Source: Acidimicrobiales bacterium (GTDB lineage Bacteria > Actinomycetota > Acidimicrobiia > Acidimicrobiales > Acidimicrobilacustridaceae). Taken from it: 64,000 nucleotides of DNA. Positions 24,804-32,424 of the stretch are shown here, in pieces. The first letter of the stretch is position 1. The number at the start of each line of letters is the position of its first letter. The DNA lies in contig JALOLR010000004.1 in the NCBI GenBank assembly GCA_025455885.1, positions 1 to 64,000 of the forward strand, given 5' to 3'. The notes beneath the pieces were generated by a model that ran no database searches, was not told the DNA's origin, and saw only the letters and a program-made list of their open reading frames with translations. The position numbers and the translations under genes were made by a program.

Positions 24804-26006
24804 CTACCGGGCGACGATGGTGCAGGAGCCGTGCCCGAACAGCCCCTGGTTGATGGCGAGCCCGACGGTGGCGCCCTCGACCTGGTGGCCGTCGGCGCGT
24901 CCCTGGAGCTGCCAGGTGAGCTCGCAGACCTGGGCGATGGCCTGGGCGGGGATGGCCTCGCCGAAGCTGGCGAGGCCGCCGGAGGGGTTGACCGGGAGGC
25001 GGCCGCCGAGGGCGGTCACCCCGTCGCGGACCAGCGTGGCGCCCTCGCCCTCGGCACAGAACCCGAGGTTCTCGTACCAGTCGAGCTCGAGGGCGGTGGA
25101 CAGGTCGTAGACCTCGGCGCAGTGGATGTCCTCGGGGCCGAGCCCCGCCTGCTCGTAGGCGTTGTGGGCGATGCTGTCCTTGAACCCGAGCTCGGGGGGC
25201 GCCACCACGGCGCTCGAGTCGGTGGCGATGTCGGGCAGCTCCAGGCGCACCTGCGGGTAGGTCGGCGTGGTGTTGGCCACCGCCTTGATGCGCACGGTCC
25301 CGTCGAGGGTGCCGAGCTTGCGCCGGGCGTACTCGGGGGTGCACACCACGAGCGCGGCGGCGCCGTCGGAGGTGGCGCAGATGTCGAGCAGGCGCAGCGG
25401 GTCGCTCACGATGGGCGAAGAGGCGAAGTCCTCGAGGCCGAACTCCTTGCGGAACCGGGCGTAGGGGTTGGCCACCCCGGCCCGGGAGTTCTTCACCTTC
25501 ACGAGGGCGAAGTCCTCGGGGGTGTCGCCGAAGACGTCGATGCGCCGCCGGGCGTTGAGCGCGAAGAACGACGGGTTCGTGGCGCCGAGGAGGTGGAACC
25601 GCTGCCAGTCGGGGTCCTCCTTGCGTTCGCCGCCCACCGGCGCGAAGAAGCCCTTCGGGGTGGTGTCGGCGCCGATCACCAGGGCGACGTCGGCGAACCC
25701 GGCCAGCAGCTGGGCGCGGGCCGACTGGATCGCCTGGGCCCCCGAGGCGCAGGCCGCGTACGACGACGAGATCTGCGCGCCGGTCCACCCGAGCGCCTGA
25801 CTGAAGGTGGAGGCCGCCACGAAGCCCGGGTAGCCGTTGCGGATGGTGTCGGCGCCGGCCACGAACTCGATGTCGCGCCACGCCACGCCGGCGTCGGCGA
25901 GGGCCGCCCTCGCCGCGACGAGCCCGTACTCCACGAAGTTGCGGCCCCACTTGCCCCACGGGTGCATGCCGGCACCGAGGATCACCAGGTCGCGCTCGGT
26001 GCTCAT
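24804..26006 (-). CDS. Ltp2-like thiolase-fold protein (probable retro-aldolase subunit)
   Basis: The protein has 400 residues. The thiolase N-half is kept, with Cys86 in SSYAACASGAQA, but the catalytic loops are altered: VHDCFT-like becomes AEVYDLSTALE and the GHP His motif becomes GGLASFGEAIPAQA. Such lipid-transfer-protein thiolases do not act as thiolases. With a DUF35 partner they can form an acyl-CoA aldolase, as in Ltp2-ChsH2 of cholesterol side-chain cleavage. The ATG overlaps the stop of the DUF35 gene just upstream (ATGA), the expected stoichiometric pairing. The aldolase role is inference from context and family knowledge. Confidence 0.85.
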   Translation of the reverse strand: MSTERDLVILGAGMHPWGKWGRNFVEYGLVAARAALADAGVAWRDIEFVAGADTIRNGYPGFVAASTFSQALGWTGAQISSSYAACASGAQAIQSARAQLLAGFADVALVIGADTTPKGFFAPVGGERKEDPDWQRFHLLGATNPSFFALNARRRIDVFGDTPEDFALVKVKNSRAGVANPYARFRKEFGLEDFASSPIVSDPLRLLDICATSDGAAALVVCTPEYARRKLGTLDGTVRIKAVANTTPTYPQVRLELPDIATDSSAVVAPPELGFKDSIAHNAYEQAGLGPEDIHCAEVYDLSTALELDWYENLGFCAEGEGATLVRDGVTALGGRLPVNPSGGLASFGEAIPAQAIAQVCELTWQLQGRADGHQVEGATVGLAINQGLFGHGSCTIVAR

Positions 26007-26455
26007 CCGGCCGCCTCCGCGTCGACGGTGGGCGCCCACGTCCACACCCACTTCTCGGTGCCGTCCTCGTCGGTGAACAGCACCTGGAGGTCGACCTCGA
26101 CGGGCATGCCGATCTCGAGGTCGGCGGCCATCACGCCCCTGGCGACCTGGCCGAGGATGACCAGGCCCTCCTCCTCGAGCTCGACGGCGGCGAGGGCGTA
26201 GGGCTCGAACGGGTCGGGGGCGACGAACGGCGGCGGGGGGGCGTAGTGGTTCTCGGTGTAGGACCAGATCCGGCCGTGCCGTGACAGTTCGGCGGACTCG
26301 AGCTCGGTGGCTTCGCAACCGGGGTTCGGGCAGGCACCGGAGCGGGGTGGGAAGACGCAGGTGCCGCACGAGGGGCACCGGCCGCCGATCAGGGTGTAGG
26401 GCTCGGTGGTGGTGAACCACCCTTCGACGGCGGGTACTCGTTCTCGGGTCGTCAC
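26003..26455 (-). CDS. DUF35 zinc-ribbon/OB-fold protein (Ltp partner)
   Basis: The protein has 150 residues. An N-terminal zinc ribbon CPSC-x11-CPNPGC (around residues 27-47) precedes an OB fold (YALAAVELEEEGLVILGQV). This is the DUF35 layout found as acyl-CoA-binding partner of Ltp-like aldolases and thiolases. The stop overlaps the ATG of the Ltp-like gene by four bases. The start is the GTG at 26453-26455, placed 6 nt after a TAGATT -10 box (minus strand, 26462-26467), so the message is probably leaderless. The TTTCTGACG-type operator overlaps that box. Confidence 0.88.
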   Translation of the reverse strand: MTTRERVPAVEGWFTTTEPYTLIGGRCPSCGTCVFPPRSGACPNPGCEATELESAELSRHGRIWSYTENHYAPPPPFVAPDPFEPYALAAVELEEEGLVILGQVARGVMAADLEIGMPVEVDLQVLFTDEDGTEKWVWTWAPTVDAEAAG

Positions 26456-26463
26456 GGGGTCAA

Positions 26464-26482
26464 TCTAACGGGACGTCAGAAA
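26464..26482 (-). promoter_or_regulatory. TTTCTGACG-type operator, site 2
   Basis: Minus-strand TTTCTGACGTCCCGTTAG (26465-26482) has arms CTGACG/CGTTAG around a 3-nt centre, with two arm mismatches. It overlaps the -10 box of the DUF35-Ltp-thiolase operon by 3 nt, where a repressor would block transcription. Orientation relative to the gene is the same as in sites 1 and 3. Confidence 0.6.
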
Positions 26483-26529
26483 CCACGGCGAAACGGCCCC
26501 ACCCGGTCGGCACGCCGGTCGCCGAGCCG

Positions 26530-26549
26530 TTTCTGACGAACCGTCAGAG
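26530..26549 (+). promoter_or_regulatory. TTTCTGACG-type operator, site 3
   Basis: TTTCTGACGAACCGTCAG (26530-26547) pairs CTGACG with CGTCAG perfectly across a 3-nt AAC spacer; it is the best palindrome of the three. A TAGTGT -10-like box follows at 26553-26558, then the start codon at 26566. Sites 2 and 3 lie 48 bp apart in the divergent gap. Confidence 0.65.
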
Positions 26550-26565
26550 GACTAGTGTCGCCGCC

Positions 26566-28080
26566 ATGGCTGTGCCCGCGGAGCCCGTGACCGGCGCCTT
26601 CGAGACCGTGCCCGACCTCTTCGACGCCGTCGTCGACGTGGCCGGGGACGCCGAGGCGTTCGTCGACGGCGACCGCCGCCTCACGTTCGCCGGATGGGCC
26701 CGCGCCGCCGACGGCGTCGCCACCCGTCTCGCCGCGGCGGGGGTCGGGCCCGACGACGTGGTGGGGATCTCCCTTCCGTCCTCGATCGACTACGCCATCG
26801 CCTACCAGGCCGTCCTGCGTCTCGGCGCAGTGGCCAGCGGCATGAACCCCCGCCTCGGGCCGTCGGAGACCGCGCACGTCCTCGAGCGCAGCGACCCCCG
26901 CATCGTCGTGAGCGACGTCCCCGTGGACGGCCGGCCCACCCTCGGCCTCGCCGAGCTGGCCGAGGCGACCCGCGACCCGGCGTTCACCGGCCGCCCCGCC
27001 CGTGTCGGCACCGACCCCGTGGCGATCGTGTGGACCAGCGGAACCACCGGCCGGCCGAAGGGCGCGGTGTTCGACCACGCCTGCCTCGCGGCGATGGCCC
27101 GGGCCGCCGGCCCGCTGTCGCGCATGGGCGACCGCCGGCTCTCGCCGCTGCCCTTCGCCCACGTGGGCTACATGACCCGGGTGTGGGACGAGCTGGCCCA
27201 CGTCATCACCACGGTCGTCATCCCCACCCCGTGGTCGGCGGCCGAGGCCCTGGCCCTCATCGAGCGGGAGCGGGTCACGGTGGGCCAGGGCGTGCCGGCC
27301 CAGTGGCAGATGATGCTCGCCCACCCCGACCTGGCCACCACCGACACGTCGAGCCTGCGCATCGTCAGCACCGGGGCCGCCCGGGTGCCGCCCGAGCTGG
27401 TGCGCGCCATGCGCACCACGTTCGGCTGCCCCGTGGTGGTGCGCTACACCTCCACCGAGGCGTGCGTGTCGACGGGTACCGCCGTCGACGACCCCGACGA
27501 CGTGGTGGCCGAGACCGTGGGCACCCCCGGTGAGGGCGTGGAGATGGAGATCCGCGCCGAGGAGGGCCGCGGCGAGGTCGTGGCGACCGGGGAGGTCGGC
27601 ACCGTGTGCCTGCGCAGCCGGGCGATGTTCCGCCGCTACTGGCGCGAGCCGGAGCTCACCGCCGCCGCCGTCGACCGCAACGGTTGGCTGCTCACCGGTG
27701 ACCTGGGGCGGGTCGACGTCGACGGCAACCTCCGCCTCGCCGGGCGCAGCACCGAGATGTACATCCGCGGGGGCTACAACGTGTACCCCGTCGAGGTGGA
27801 GAACCACCTCGGCCAGCACCCTTGCGTGGATCGGGTGGCGGTGGTGGGTACGGAGGCCCCCGTGCTGGGGGAGATCGGCGTGGCGTTCGTCGTCGCCGCC
27901 CCGGGCGCCACCCCCGACCTCGCCGAGCTGCGGGCGTGGTGCAAGGAGCGTCTCGCCGACTACAAGGCGCCCGACTGCCTGGTGGTGGTCGACGACCTGC
28001 CGCTCACCCCGATGAGCAAGATCGACAAGCGGGCGCTGGCCCCCGCGGCCGCCGAGGCCGAGCGGGCCTGGGAACGATGA
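26566..28080 (+). CDS. Acyl-CoA synthetase (AMP-forming, FadD-like)
   Basis: The protein has 504 residues. The adenylate-forming superfamily motifs are in order: IVWTSGTTGRPKGA (P-loop) near residue 155, YTSTEACVSTG in place of the usual YG-TE, TGDLGRVDVDGNL hinge, and the C-terminal Lys in PMSKIDKRAL. It activates a carboxylic acid to its CoA ester, feeding the thiolase and Ltp genes transcribed divergently. A leaderless promoter (TAGTGT, 7 nt before ATG) and the best TTTCTGACG palindrome precede it. Downstream, an SDR and the TetR regulator follow closely on the same strand. Confidence 0.92.
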   Translation: MAVPAEPVTGAFETVPDLFDAVVDVAGDAEAFVDGDRRLTFAGWARAADGVATRLAAAGVGPDDVVGISLPSSIDYAIAYQAVLRLGAVASGMNPRLGPSETAHVLERSDPRIVVSDVPVDGRPTLGLAELAEATRDPAFTGRPARVGTDPVAIVWTSGTTGRPKGAVFDHACLAAMARAAGPLSRMGDRRLSPLPFAHVGYMTRVWDELAHVITTVVIPTPWSAAEALALIERERVTVGQGVPAQWQMMLAHPDLATTDTSSLRIVSTGAARVPPELVRAMRTTFGCPVVVRYTSTEACVSTGTAVDDPDDVVAETVGTPGEGVEMEIRAEEGRGEVVATGEVGTVCLRSRAMFRRYWREPELTAAAVDRNGWLLTGDLGRVDVDGNLRLAGRSTEMYIRGGYNVYPVEVENHLGQHPCVDRVAVVGTEAPVLGEIGVAFVVAAPGATPDLAELRAWCKERLADYKAPDCLVVVDDLPLTPMSKIDKRALAPAAAEAERAWER

Positions 28081-28108
28081 CCGACACCGACGAGGAGGAC
28101 GTGGACTG

Positions 28109-29014
28109 ATGGGTATCTGTGACGGACGGGTCGTGGCGATCACCGGAGCGGGACGTGGCCTCGGCCGGGCCCACGCCCTCGCCTTCGCGGCCGAGGGCGC
28201 CATGGTCGTGGTGAACGACCTCGGGGCCTCGCTGCAGGGCGAGGGCGTCGACATGAGCCCCGCCCAGGAGGTCGTCGCCGAGATCGAGGCGATGGGCGGT
28301 GCGGCGATCGTCAACGGTGACGACATCAGCGACTGGGACGGCGCCGGCAACCTGGTGAACTCCGCGATCGAGGTCTTCGGCGGCCTCGACGTGGTCGTCA
28401 CCAACGCCGGCATCGTGCGCGACCGCATGTTCGTCAACATGACCGTCGACGACTGGGACGCGGTGATGCGGGTGCACCTCAGGGGCACCTTCTGTCCCGT
28501 GAAGCGGGCCGTCGAGTACTGGCGGGCCGAGTCGAAGGCCGAGCGCCAGCGGGCGGCCCGGGTCATCACCACCTCCTCCGGGGCCGGGCTCATGGGGAGC
28601 ATCGCTCAGGCCAACTACTCCGCCGCCAAGGCCGGCATCGCCACCTTCACCATCAACATCGCCGCCGAGCTGGGCCGGATCGGCGTGACCGCCAACTCCA
28701 TCGCCCCGTCGGCGCGCAGCCGGATGACCGAGGACGCCTTCGCCGAGATGATGGCCCGGCCCGAGTCGGGCTTCGACGCCATGGACCCCGCCAACATCAG
28801 CCCGATCGTCGTGTGGCTGGGCAGCGAGCAGAGCGGCCACGTCACGGGCCGCATGTTCGAGTGCGCCGGTGGCGAGCTGAGCGTCGCCGACGGGTGGCAG
28901 CACGGCACCCCGGTCGACAAGGGGGACCGGTGGGACCCCGCCGAGCTCGGCCCGGTCGTCGACCAGCTCCTCGCCGCCGCCCCCCCGCCCGCTCCCGTCT
29001 ACGGCACCCAGTAG
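28109..29014 (+). CDS. Short-chain dehydrogenase (multifunctional-enzyme type 2 / HSD17B4-like)
   Basis: The protein has 301 residues with a classical SDR fold: TGAGRGLGRAHALAF cofactor loop, VVVNDLG (acidic residue favouring NAD), NAGIV, Ser in TTSSGAGLMG and YSAAKAG as the YxxxK. The N-terminal sequence resembles the dehydrogenase part of peroxisomal multifunctional enzyme type 2, so it probably oxidises a 3-hydroxyacyl-CoA. It is coupled to the upstream synthetase through a 10-codon acidic micro-ORF (28077-28109) whose TGA overlaps this ATG; a GAGGAGG ribosome-binding site lies inside the micro-ORF. The TetR gene follows after 18 bp. Confidence 0.88.
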   Translation: MGICDGRVVAITGAGRGLGRAHALAFAAEGAMVVVNDLGASLQGEGVDMSPAQEVVAEIEAMGGAAIVNGDDISDWDGAGNLVNSAIEVFGGLDVVVTNAGIVRDRMFVNMTVDDWDAVMRVHLRGTFCPVKRAVEYWRAESKAERQRAARVITTSSGAGLMGSIAQANYSAAKAGIATFTINIAAELGRIGVTANSIAPSARSRMTEDAFAEMMARPESGFDAMDPANISPIVVWLGSEQSGHVTGRMFECAGGELSVADGWQHGTPVDKGDRWDPAELGPVVDQLLAAAPPPAPVYGTQ

Positions 29015-29032
29015 CCGACGGGAGGCGAGGCC

Positions 29033-29695
29033 GTGACAGGCGGGATCGACGACGGGCAGTCGACGGTCGACGGCGTCGTCGCCACCGACGGTCGGGTCAT
29101 CGGCCGGCGAGCCATCCAGACGCGGCGGCGCATCCTCGACGCCACGGCGGCGCTCCTGCGCACCCACGGTGCGCTCGACCTGAAGGTCATCGACGTGGCC
29201 CGAGAGGTGGGCGCGTCGCCGGGGACCTTCTACCAGTACTTCGCCGACGTCGAGGACGCCATCCTGGCCCTCGCCACGGAGGCGGTGGCGGGGGTCGAGG
29301 CCTTCTCCGAGCGCTTCGCGACGGATTGGACGGGGCCCGACGGGCTCGACCAGGCGCGCACGTTGGTCAGCGCGTACATGGACTTCTGGGGCGAGCGCCA
29401 GGCGGTGCTGCGGATCATGCACCTGCGGGCCGACGAGGGCGACCCCCGGTTCCGCGCCGTGCGGCGGTCGTACAACGAGCCGTTGCTGGCGGCCATGGTG
29501 GCCAAGGTGACCGAGGCGCAGGCCGCCGGTCGGCTGCCGCTCGACCTCGAGCCCTTCGCGACCGCCGGCGCGATGCTCGCCGCCCTCGACCGCCTCACCA
29601 GCTTCCGCCAGACCTTCGAGCGTCGCGGCACCAGCCGCGAGGCGATGGTGACCACGATGGGACGCATCCTGCACACCGCGCTCACCGGTCCCTGA
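29033..29695 (+). CDS. TetR-family transcriptional regulator
   Basis: The protein has 220 residues from a GTG with GGGAGGCGAGG upstream. The HTH is RRRILDATAALLRTHGALDLKVIDVAREVGASPGTFYQYFADVEDAILAL (residues about 32-80), typical of TetR/KstR-like regulators; the C-terminal ligand domain is helical. It is the last gene of the synthetase-SDR-TetR unit, behind operator site 3. I infer that it autoregulates by binding the TTTCTGACG palindromes, with an acyl-CoA as effector. No direct evidence for the pairing exists in the sequence beyond proximity. Confidence 0.9.
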   Translation: MTGGIDDGQSTVDGVVATDGRVIGRRAIQTRRRILDATAALLRTHGALDLKVIDVAREVGASPGTFYQYFADVEDAILALATEAVAGVEAFSERFATDWTGPDGLDQARTLVSAYMDFWGERQAVLRIMHLRADEGDPRFRAVRRSYNEPLLAAMVAKVTEAQAAGRLPLDLEPFATAGAMLAALDRLTSFRQTFERRGTSREAMVTTMGRILHTALTGP

Positions 29696-29737
29696 TCCGC
29701 CTCGGCCGGGCGGCGGGGCACACCCCTGTCGCGCCGG

Positions 29738-30211
29738 TCAGTCCTCGGGCAGCACGATGTCGCGACGCAGCCGGCTGAGGCGGAGGTGGGCGATCCGCCA
29801 CTGCCCACCGAGCTTCACGTAGCGCTCGTGGTAGTGGCCGAACCCCTGCATCGACACGATCGGCGAGCCGGGCGGCCACTCGAGGCGGTCCTCCATGGCC
29901 CAGATGCCGGTCGCCTCGGTGGGTGACTCGAGGGTGATCTCGGGCATGTGGCCGTGGTGCACGGTGACGACGCCGTCGATCGAACCCGAGACGAACGCGG
30001 CGATCGCCTCGTTGCCCTGGATCTCCTCGCCGGCCTCGTCGCGCATGTCCATGACGGCGTCGGGGGCGAAGACGTCGGCGAACCCGACCCAGTCCTTGGT
30101 GTCCATGCTGCGGAAGTAGCGGGCCTTGAGCCGTCCGATGGCCTCGACGGCGGCCAGGCGGTCGAGGGCGTCGAGCCGGTCGTCGTGGCTGTCGTTCGTG
30201 GATCCGGCCAT
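29738..30211 (-). CDS. SnoaL-like protein with ring-hydroxylating-subunit-like fold
   Basis: The protein has 157 residues, with ATG at 30209-30211 after a GGAGGAGA ribosome-binding site. The N-terminal helix RLDALDRLAAVEAIGRLKARYFRSMDTKDW followed by FADVFAPDAVMDM, and the tail WRIAHLRLSRLRRDIV, mark the SnoaL_4 type. Members may be isomerases or dehydratases of steroid or polyketide-like substrates. It lies 47 bp downstream of an enoyl-CoA hydratase gene on the same strand and is likely co-transcribed with it. Confidence 0.82.
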   Translation of the reverse strand: MAGSTNDSHDDRLDALDRLAAVEAIGRLKARYFRSMDTKDWVGFADVFAPDAVMDMRDEAGEEIQGNEAIAAFVSGSIDGVVTVHHGHMPEITLESPTEATGIWAMEDRLEWPPGSPIVSMQGFGHYHERYVKLGGQWRIAHLRLSRLRRDIVLPED

Positions 30212-30258
30212 GACGGTCTCCTCCGCGTGGTTCGGGTGGTCGGCGGGCGGCGGCGTCG

Positions 30259-31098
30259 CTACCAACCCCGGTAGCGCACCTCGCGCCGTTCCTTGAAGGC
30301 GGCCACGCCCTCCTGGAAGTCCTGGGTGTACGACGCCATCTCCTGCGCCCAGGCCTCGTCCTCGAAGGCCTGGCCGCGACCCGAGTCGAGGCTGCGGTTC
30401 AACAGCCACTTCGAGAGGCTGACCGCCTTGGTGGGCGACGAGGCCAGCTTGGTCGCCCACTCCTCGGCGGCGGCGCGCAGCTCGGCCTGGGGCACCACCT
30501 TGTTGACCAGGCCGATGCGCTCGGCGTCGGCGGCGCGCACGTCGTCACCGAAGAAGATGAGCTCCTTGGCCTTCTGCATCCCGACGATCCTGGGCAACAG
30601 GTAGGCCCCTCCGCCGTCGGGCGTGATGCCCCGGCGGACGAAGACCTCGATGAACTTGGCGTTGTCGGCGGCGATCACGAGGTCGCTCGCGAAGGCGATG
30701 TGGGCGCCGATCCCCGCGGCGGTGCCGTTCACGGCGCAGATGACCGGCTTCTCGCAGTCGAGGATCGACGAGATCAGCCGCTGGGCCCCTCGCTTGATGT
30801 TGCGGCCCACGTCGCCGAGGGCCTTGTCAGGGGCGTCGTCGGGGCCCGGGTTGACGGGGATCGTCGAGACCCGGAGGTCGGCACCGGTGCAGAAGTGGCG
30901 CTCGCCGGCGGCGGTCAGGACGACCACGCGCACGTTGAGGTCGCTGCTGGCGGCGTCGAGGAGCTCGATCGTGCGGTTGCGCTGGTCGGGGGTGATGGCG
31001 TTCGCGGCGTCGGGGCGGTTCAGCGTGAGCCAGGCCACCCCGTCGTCGCCCACCTCCCAGAGCAGGTCGTCGTCGGGGGCGGAGGGGGTGTCGCTCAT
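30259..31098 (-). CDS. Enoyl-CoA hydratase/isomerase (crotonase family)
   Basis: The protein has 279 residues. Crotonase features are VAWLTLNRPDAANAI, the oxyanion-hole turn ERHFCTGADLR, and NGTAAGIGAHIAFASDLVIA. The second catalytic region FVRRGITPDGGGAYLLPRIVG has Asp at the position corresponding to the second catalytic Glu of hydratases, so isomerase, hydratase or another crotonase activity is open. ATG at 31096-31098 has a GCGAGGA ribosome-binding site. It probably forms an operon with the SnoaL-like gene and belongs to the acyl-CoA degradation theme of the region. Confidence 0.88.
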   Translation of the reverse strand: MSDTPSAPDDDLLWEVGDDGVAWLTLNRPDAANAITPDQRNRTIELLDAASSDLNVRVVVLTAAGERHFCTGADLRVSTIPVNPGPDDAPDKALGDVGRNIKRGAQRLISSILDCEKPVICAVNGTAAGIGAHIAFASDLVIAADNAKFIEVFVRRGITPDGGGAYLLPRIVGMQKAKELIFFGDDVRAADAERIGLVNKVVPQAELRAAAEEWATKLASSPTKAVSLSKWLLNRSLDSGRGQAFEDEAWAQEMASYTQDFQEGVAAFKERREVRYRGW

Positions 31099-31214
31099 CG
31101 GTGTGGTCCTCGCGAGGCGGTTCGGCGCAGCAGGGCTCCCCTTCCTAGCACCCGGGCCCGGGAGGAGCCCCCGCCGCCCCGGCCGGCGTGCCGCGGGCTG
31201 GGTAGCGTGGCGGG

Positions 31215-31598
31215 GTGGACGACGACCGGCGCCCGGAGCAGCGCGACGCCAACGGCGATCCGCTCGAACCGGGGATCGACGGACGCTATGGCGACGAGTC
31301 CGCCGACGACGTGATGTTCGACGACCCCCGCTTCGACGAGCTGCGCTTCGACGACGACTACCTGGCCAGCCGCCCGACCGTGCACGCCGTCATCGCCCAT
31401 CCGGAACCGGGGTTCCCGGGCTTCCGCCACAACCAGTGGACGGTCGAGGGGGAGATCGAGCGTTTCGGGGCCTTCGGGCGGGCGGCGGCATCGGCCACCG
31501 GGTGGAAGCGGACCGTGGCCTGGGTCATGGTGGTCCTGCTCCTGGCTCCCATCGCCCTGGCCGTCGTGATGCAGGCCCGGGTCATCCTCGGTCGGTGA
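31215..31598 (+). CDS. Acidic hypothetical protein with one C-terminal membrane helix
   Basis: The protein has 127 residues. An acidic hydrophilic part of about 95 residues is followed by VAWVMVVLLLAPIALAVVMQ as a single membrane anchor near the C-terminus. No domain was recognised. The GTG start is 6 nt after TAGCGT (31203-31208), a leaderless pattern. The 3' end overlaps the convergent Nudix gene by 17 bp. Function is unknown. Confidence 0.65.
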   Translation: MDDDRRPEQRDANGDPLEPGIDGRYGDESADDVMFDDPRFDELRFDDDYLASRPTVHAVIAHPEPGFPGFRHNQWTVEGEIERFGAFGRAAASATGWKRTVAWVMVVLLLAPIALAVVMQARVILGR

Positions 31599-32352
31599 CC
31601 GAGCGCTCGTAGCGCCAGCCGTCGGCCACCATCCAGAGGCGGTGCCGGGGCCCGTCCCGCGTCGGGTCCTCGTCGGCGTAGCCGGCGTCGCCGTGGTACA
31701 TCGCCACCGCCCCGTCCTCGACGCGGGCGAAACGGGTGGTGAAGTGCTCGGGGGGCGCGGCCGTGAGGTGGCGGAGCGTGGCGTCGACGTCACGGTGACC
31801 CTGCAACTGCTCCAACGTGATCCAGGTCGGCGGGGCGAGCTCGATCTCGCCGGCGTTGCGGCGTCGCATGGCCTCGGCGGGCTCGAACCACCCCACGTCG
31901 TGGATCTCGCCGCCGTCGGCGGCGAGCCGGGAGAGGTCTCGGGGCGCCGGCGCGGCGAAGAACCACGTCGCGAACCGCTTCGGGGTCACCGGTGGTGGCG
32001 TCCAGTGCGAGAACCACACGAGGGAGGCTTCGTCGACGTCGAGGCCCGTCTCCTCTGACGCCTCGCGGACCGCGGCGCGTCGGGCGGCGACCAGCACGGC
32101 GTCGGGGTCCTCGGGGACCGCTCTCCCGTCCGGGTAGTCGATCGGGTCGATGCGGCCGCCGGGGAAGACCCACATGCCTCCGGCGAACTCGAGCCGGGAG
32201 TTGCGCCGGACCATCAACACCTCGACCCGTTCGTCGGCGTCACGCAACAGGACGGTGGTGGCCGCAGGGACAGTCGGTGCCACCACCGCGGGCGCCTCGA
32301 AGGCCGGCTCGGTCCCCGTGACCCGTCGCGGTTCCCGTTCGTCCTCCCCCAT
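31582..32352 (-). CDS. Nudix hydrolase with enlarged Nudix-box insertion
   Basis: The protein has 256 residues. The N-terminal strand VLLRDADERVEVLMVRRN and WVFPGGRID open a Nudix fold. The box is interrupted: about 25 residues separate GGRID from AVREASEETGL, as in the NUDT19-like/RNPP branch of coenzyme-A or acyl-CoA diphosphatases. Catalytic REASEE is present. In a lipid-metabolising genome it could recycle CoA esters; this is inference. TAGGGT (32361-32366, minus strand) ends 8 nt before the ATG. Confidence 0.85.
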   Translation of the reverse strand: MGEDEREPRRVTGTEPAFEAPAVVAPTVPAATTVLLRDADERVEVLMVRRNSRLEFAGGMWVFPGGRIDPIDYPDGRAVPEDPDAVLVAARRAAVREASEETGLDVDEASLVWFSHWTPPPVTPKRFATWFFAAPAPRDLSRLAADGGEIHDVGWFEPAEAMRRRNAGEIELAPPTWITLEQLQGHRDVDATLRHLTAAPPEHFTTRFARVEDGAVAMYHGDAGYADEDPTRDGPRHRLWMVADGWRYERSVTDRG

Positions 32353-32424
32353 GGCGGGCCACCCTAGGTCCCGCCCACGGCCGCCTCCCCCGACTCGCCG
32401 GTCGGCCGGGGCGGGACGGTCGGT

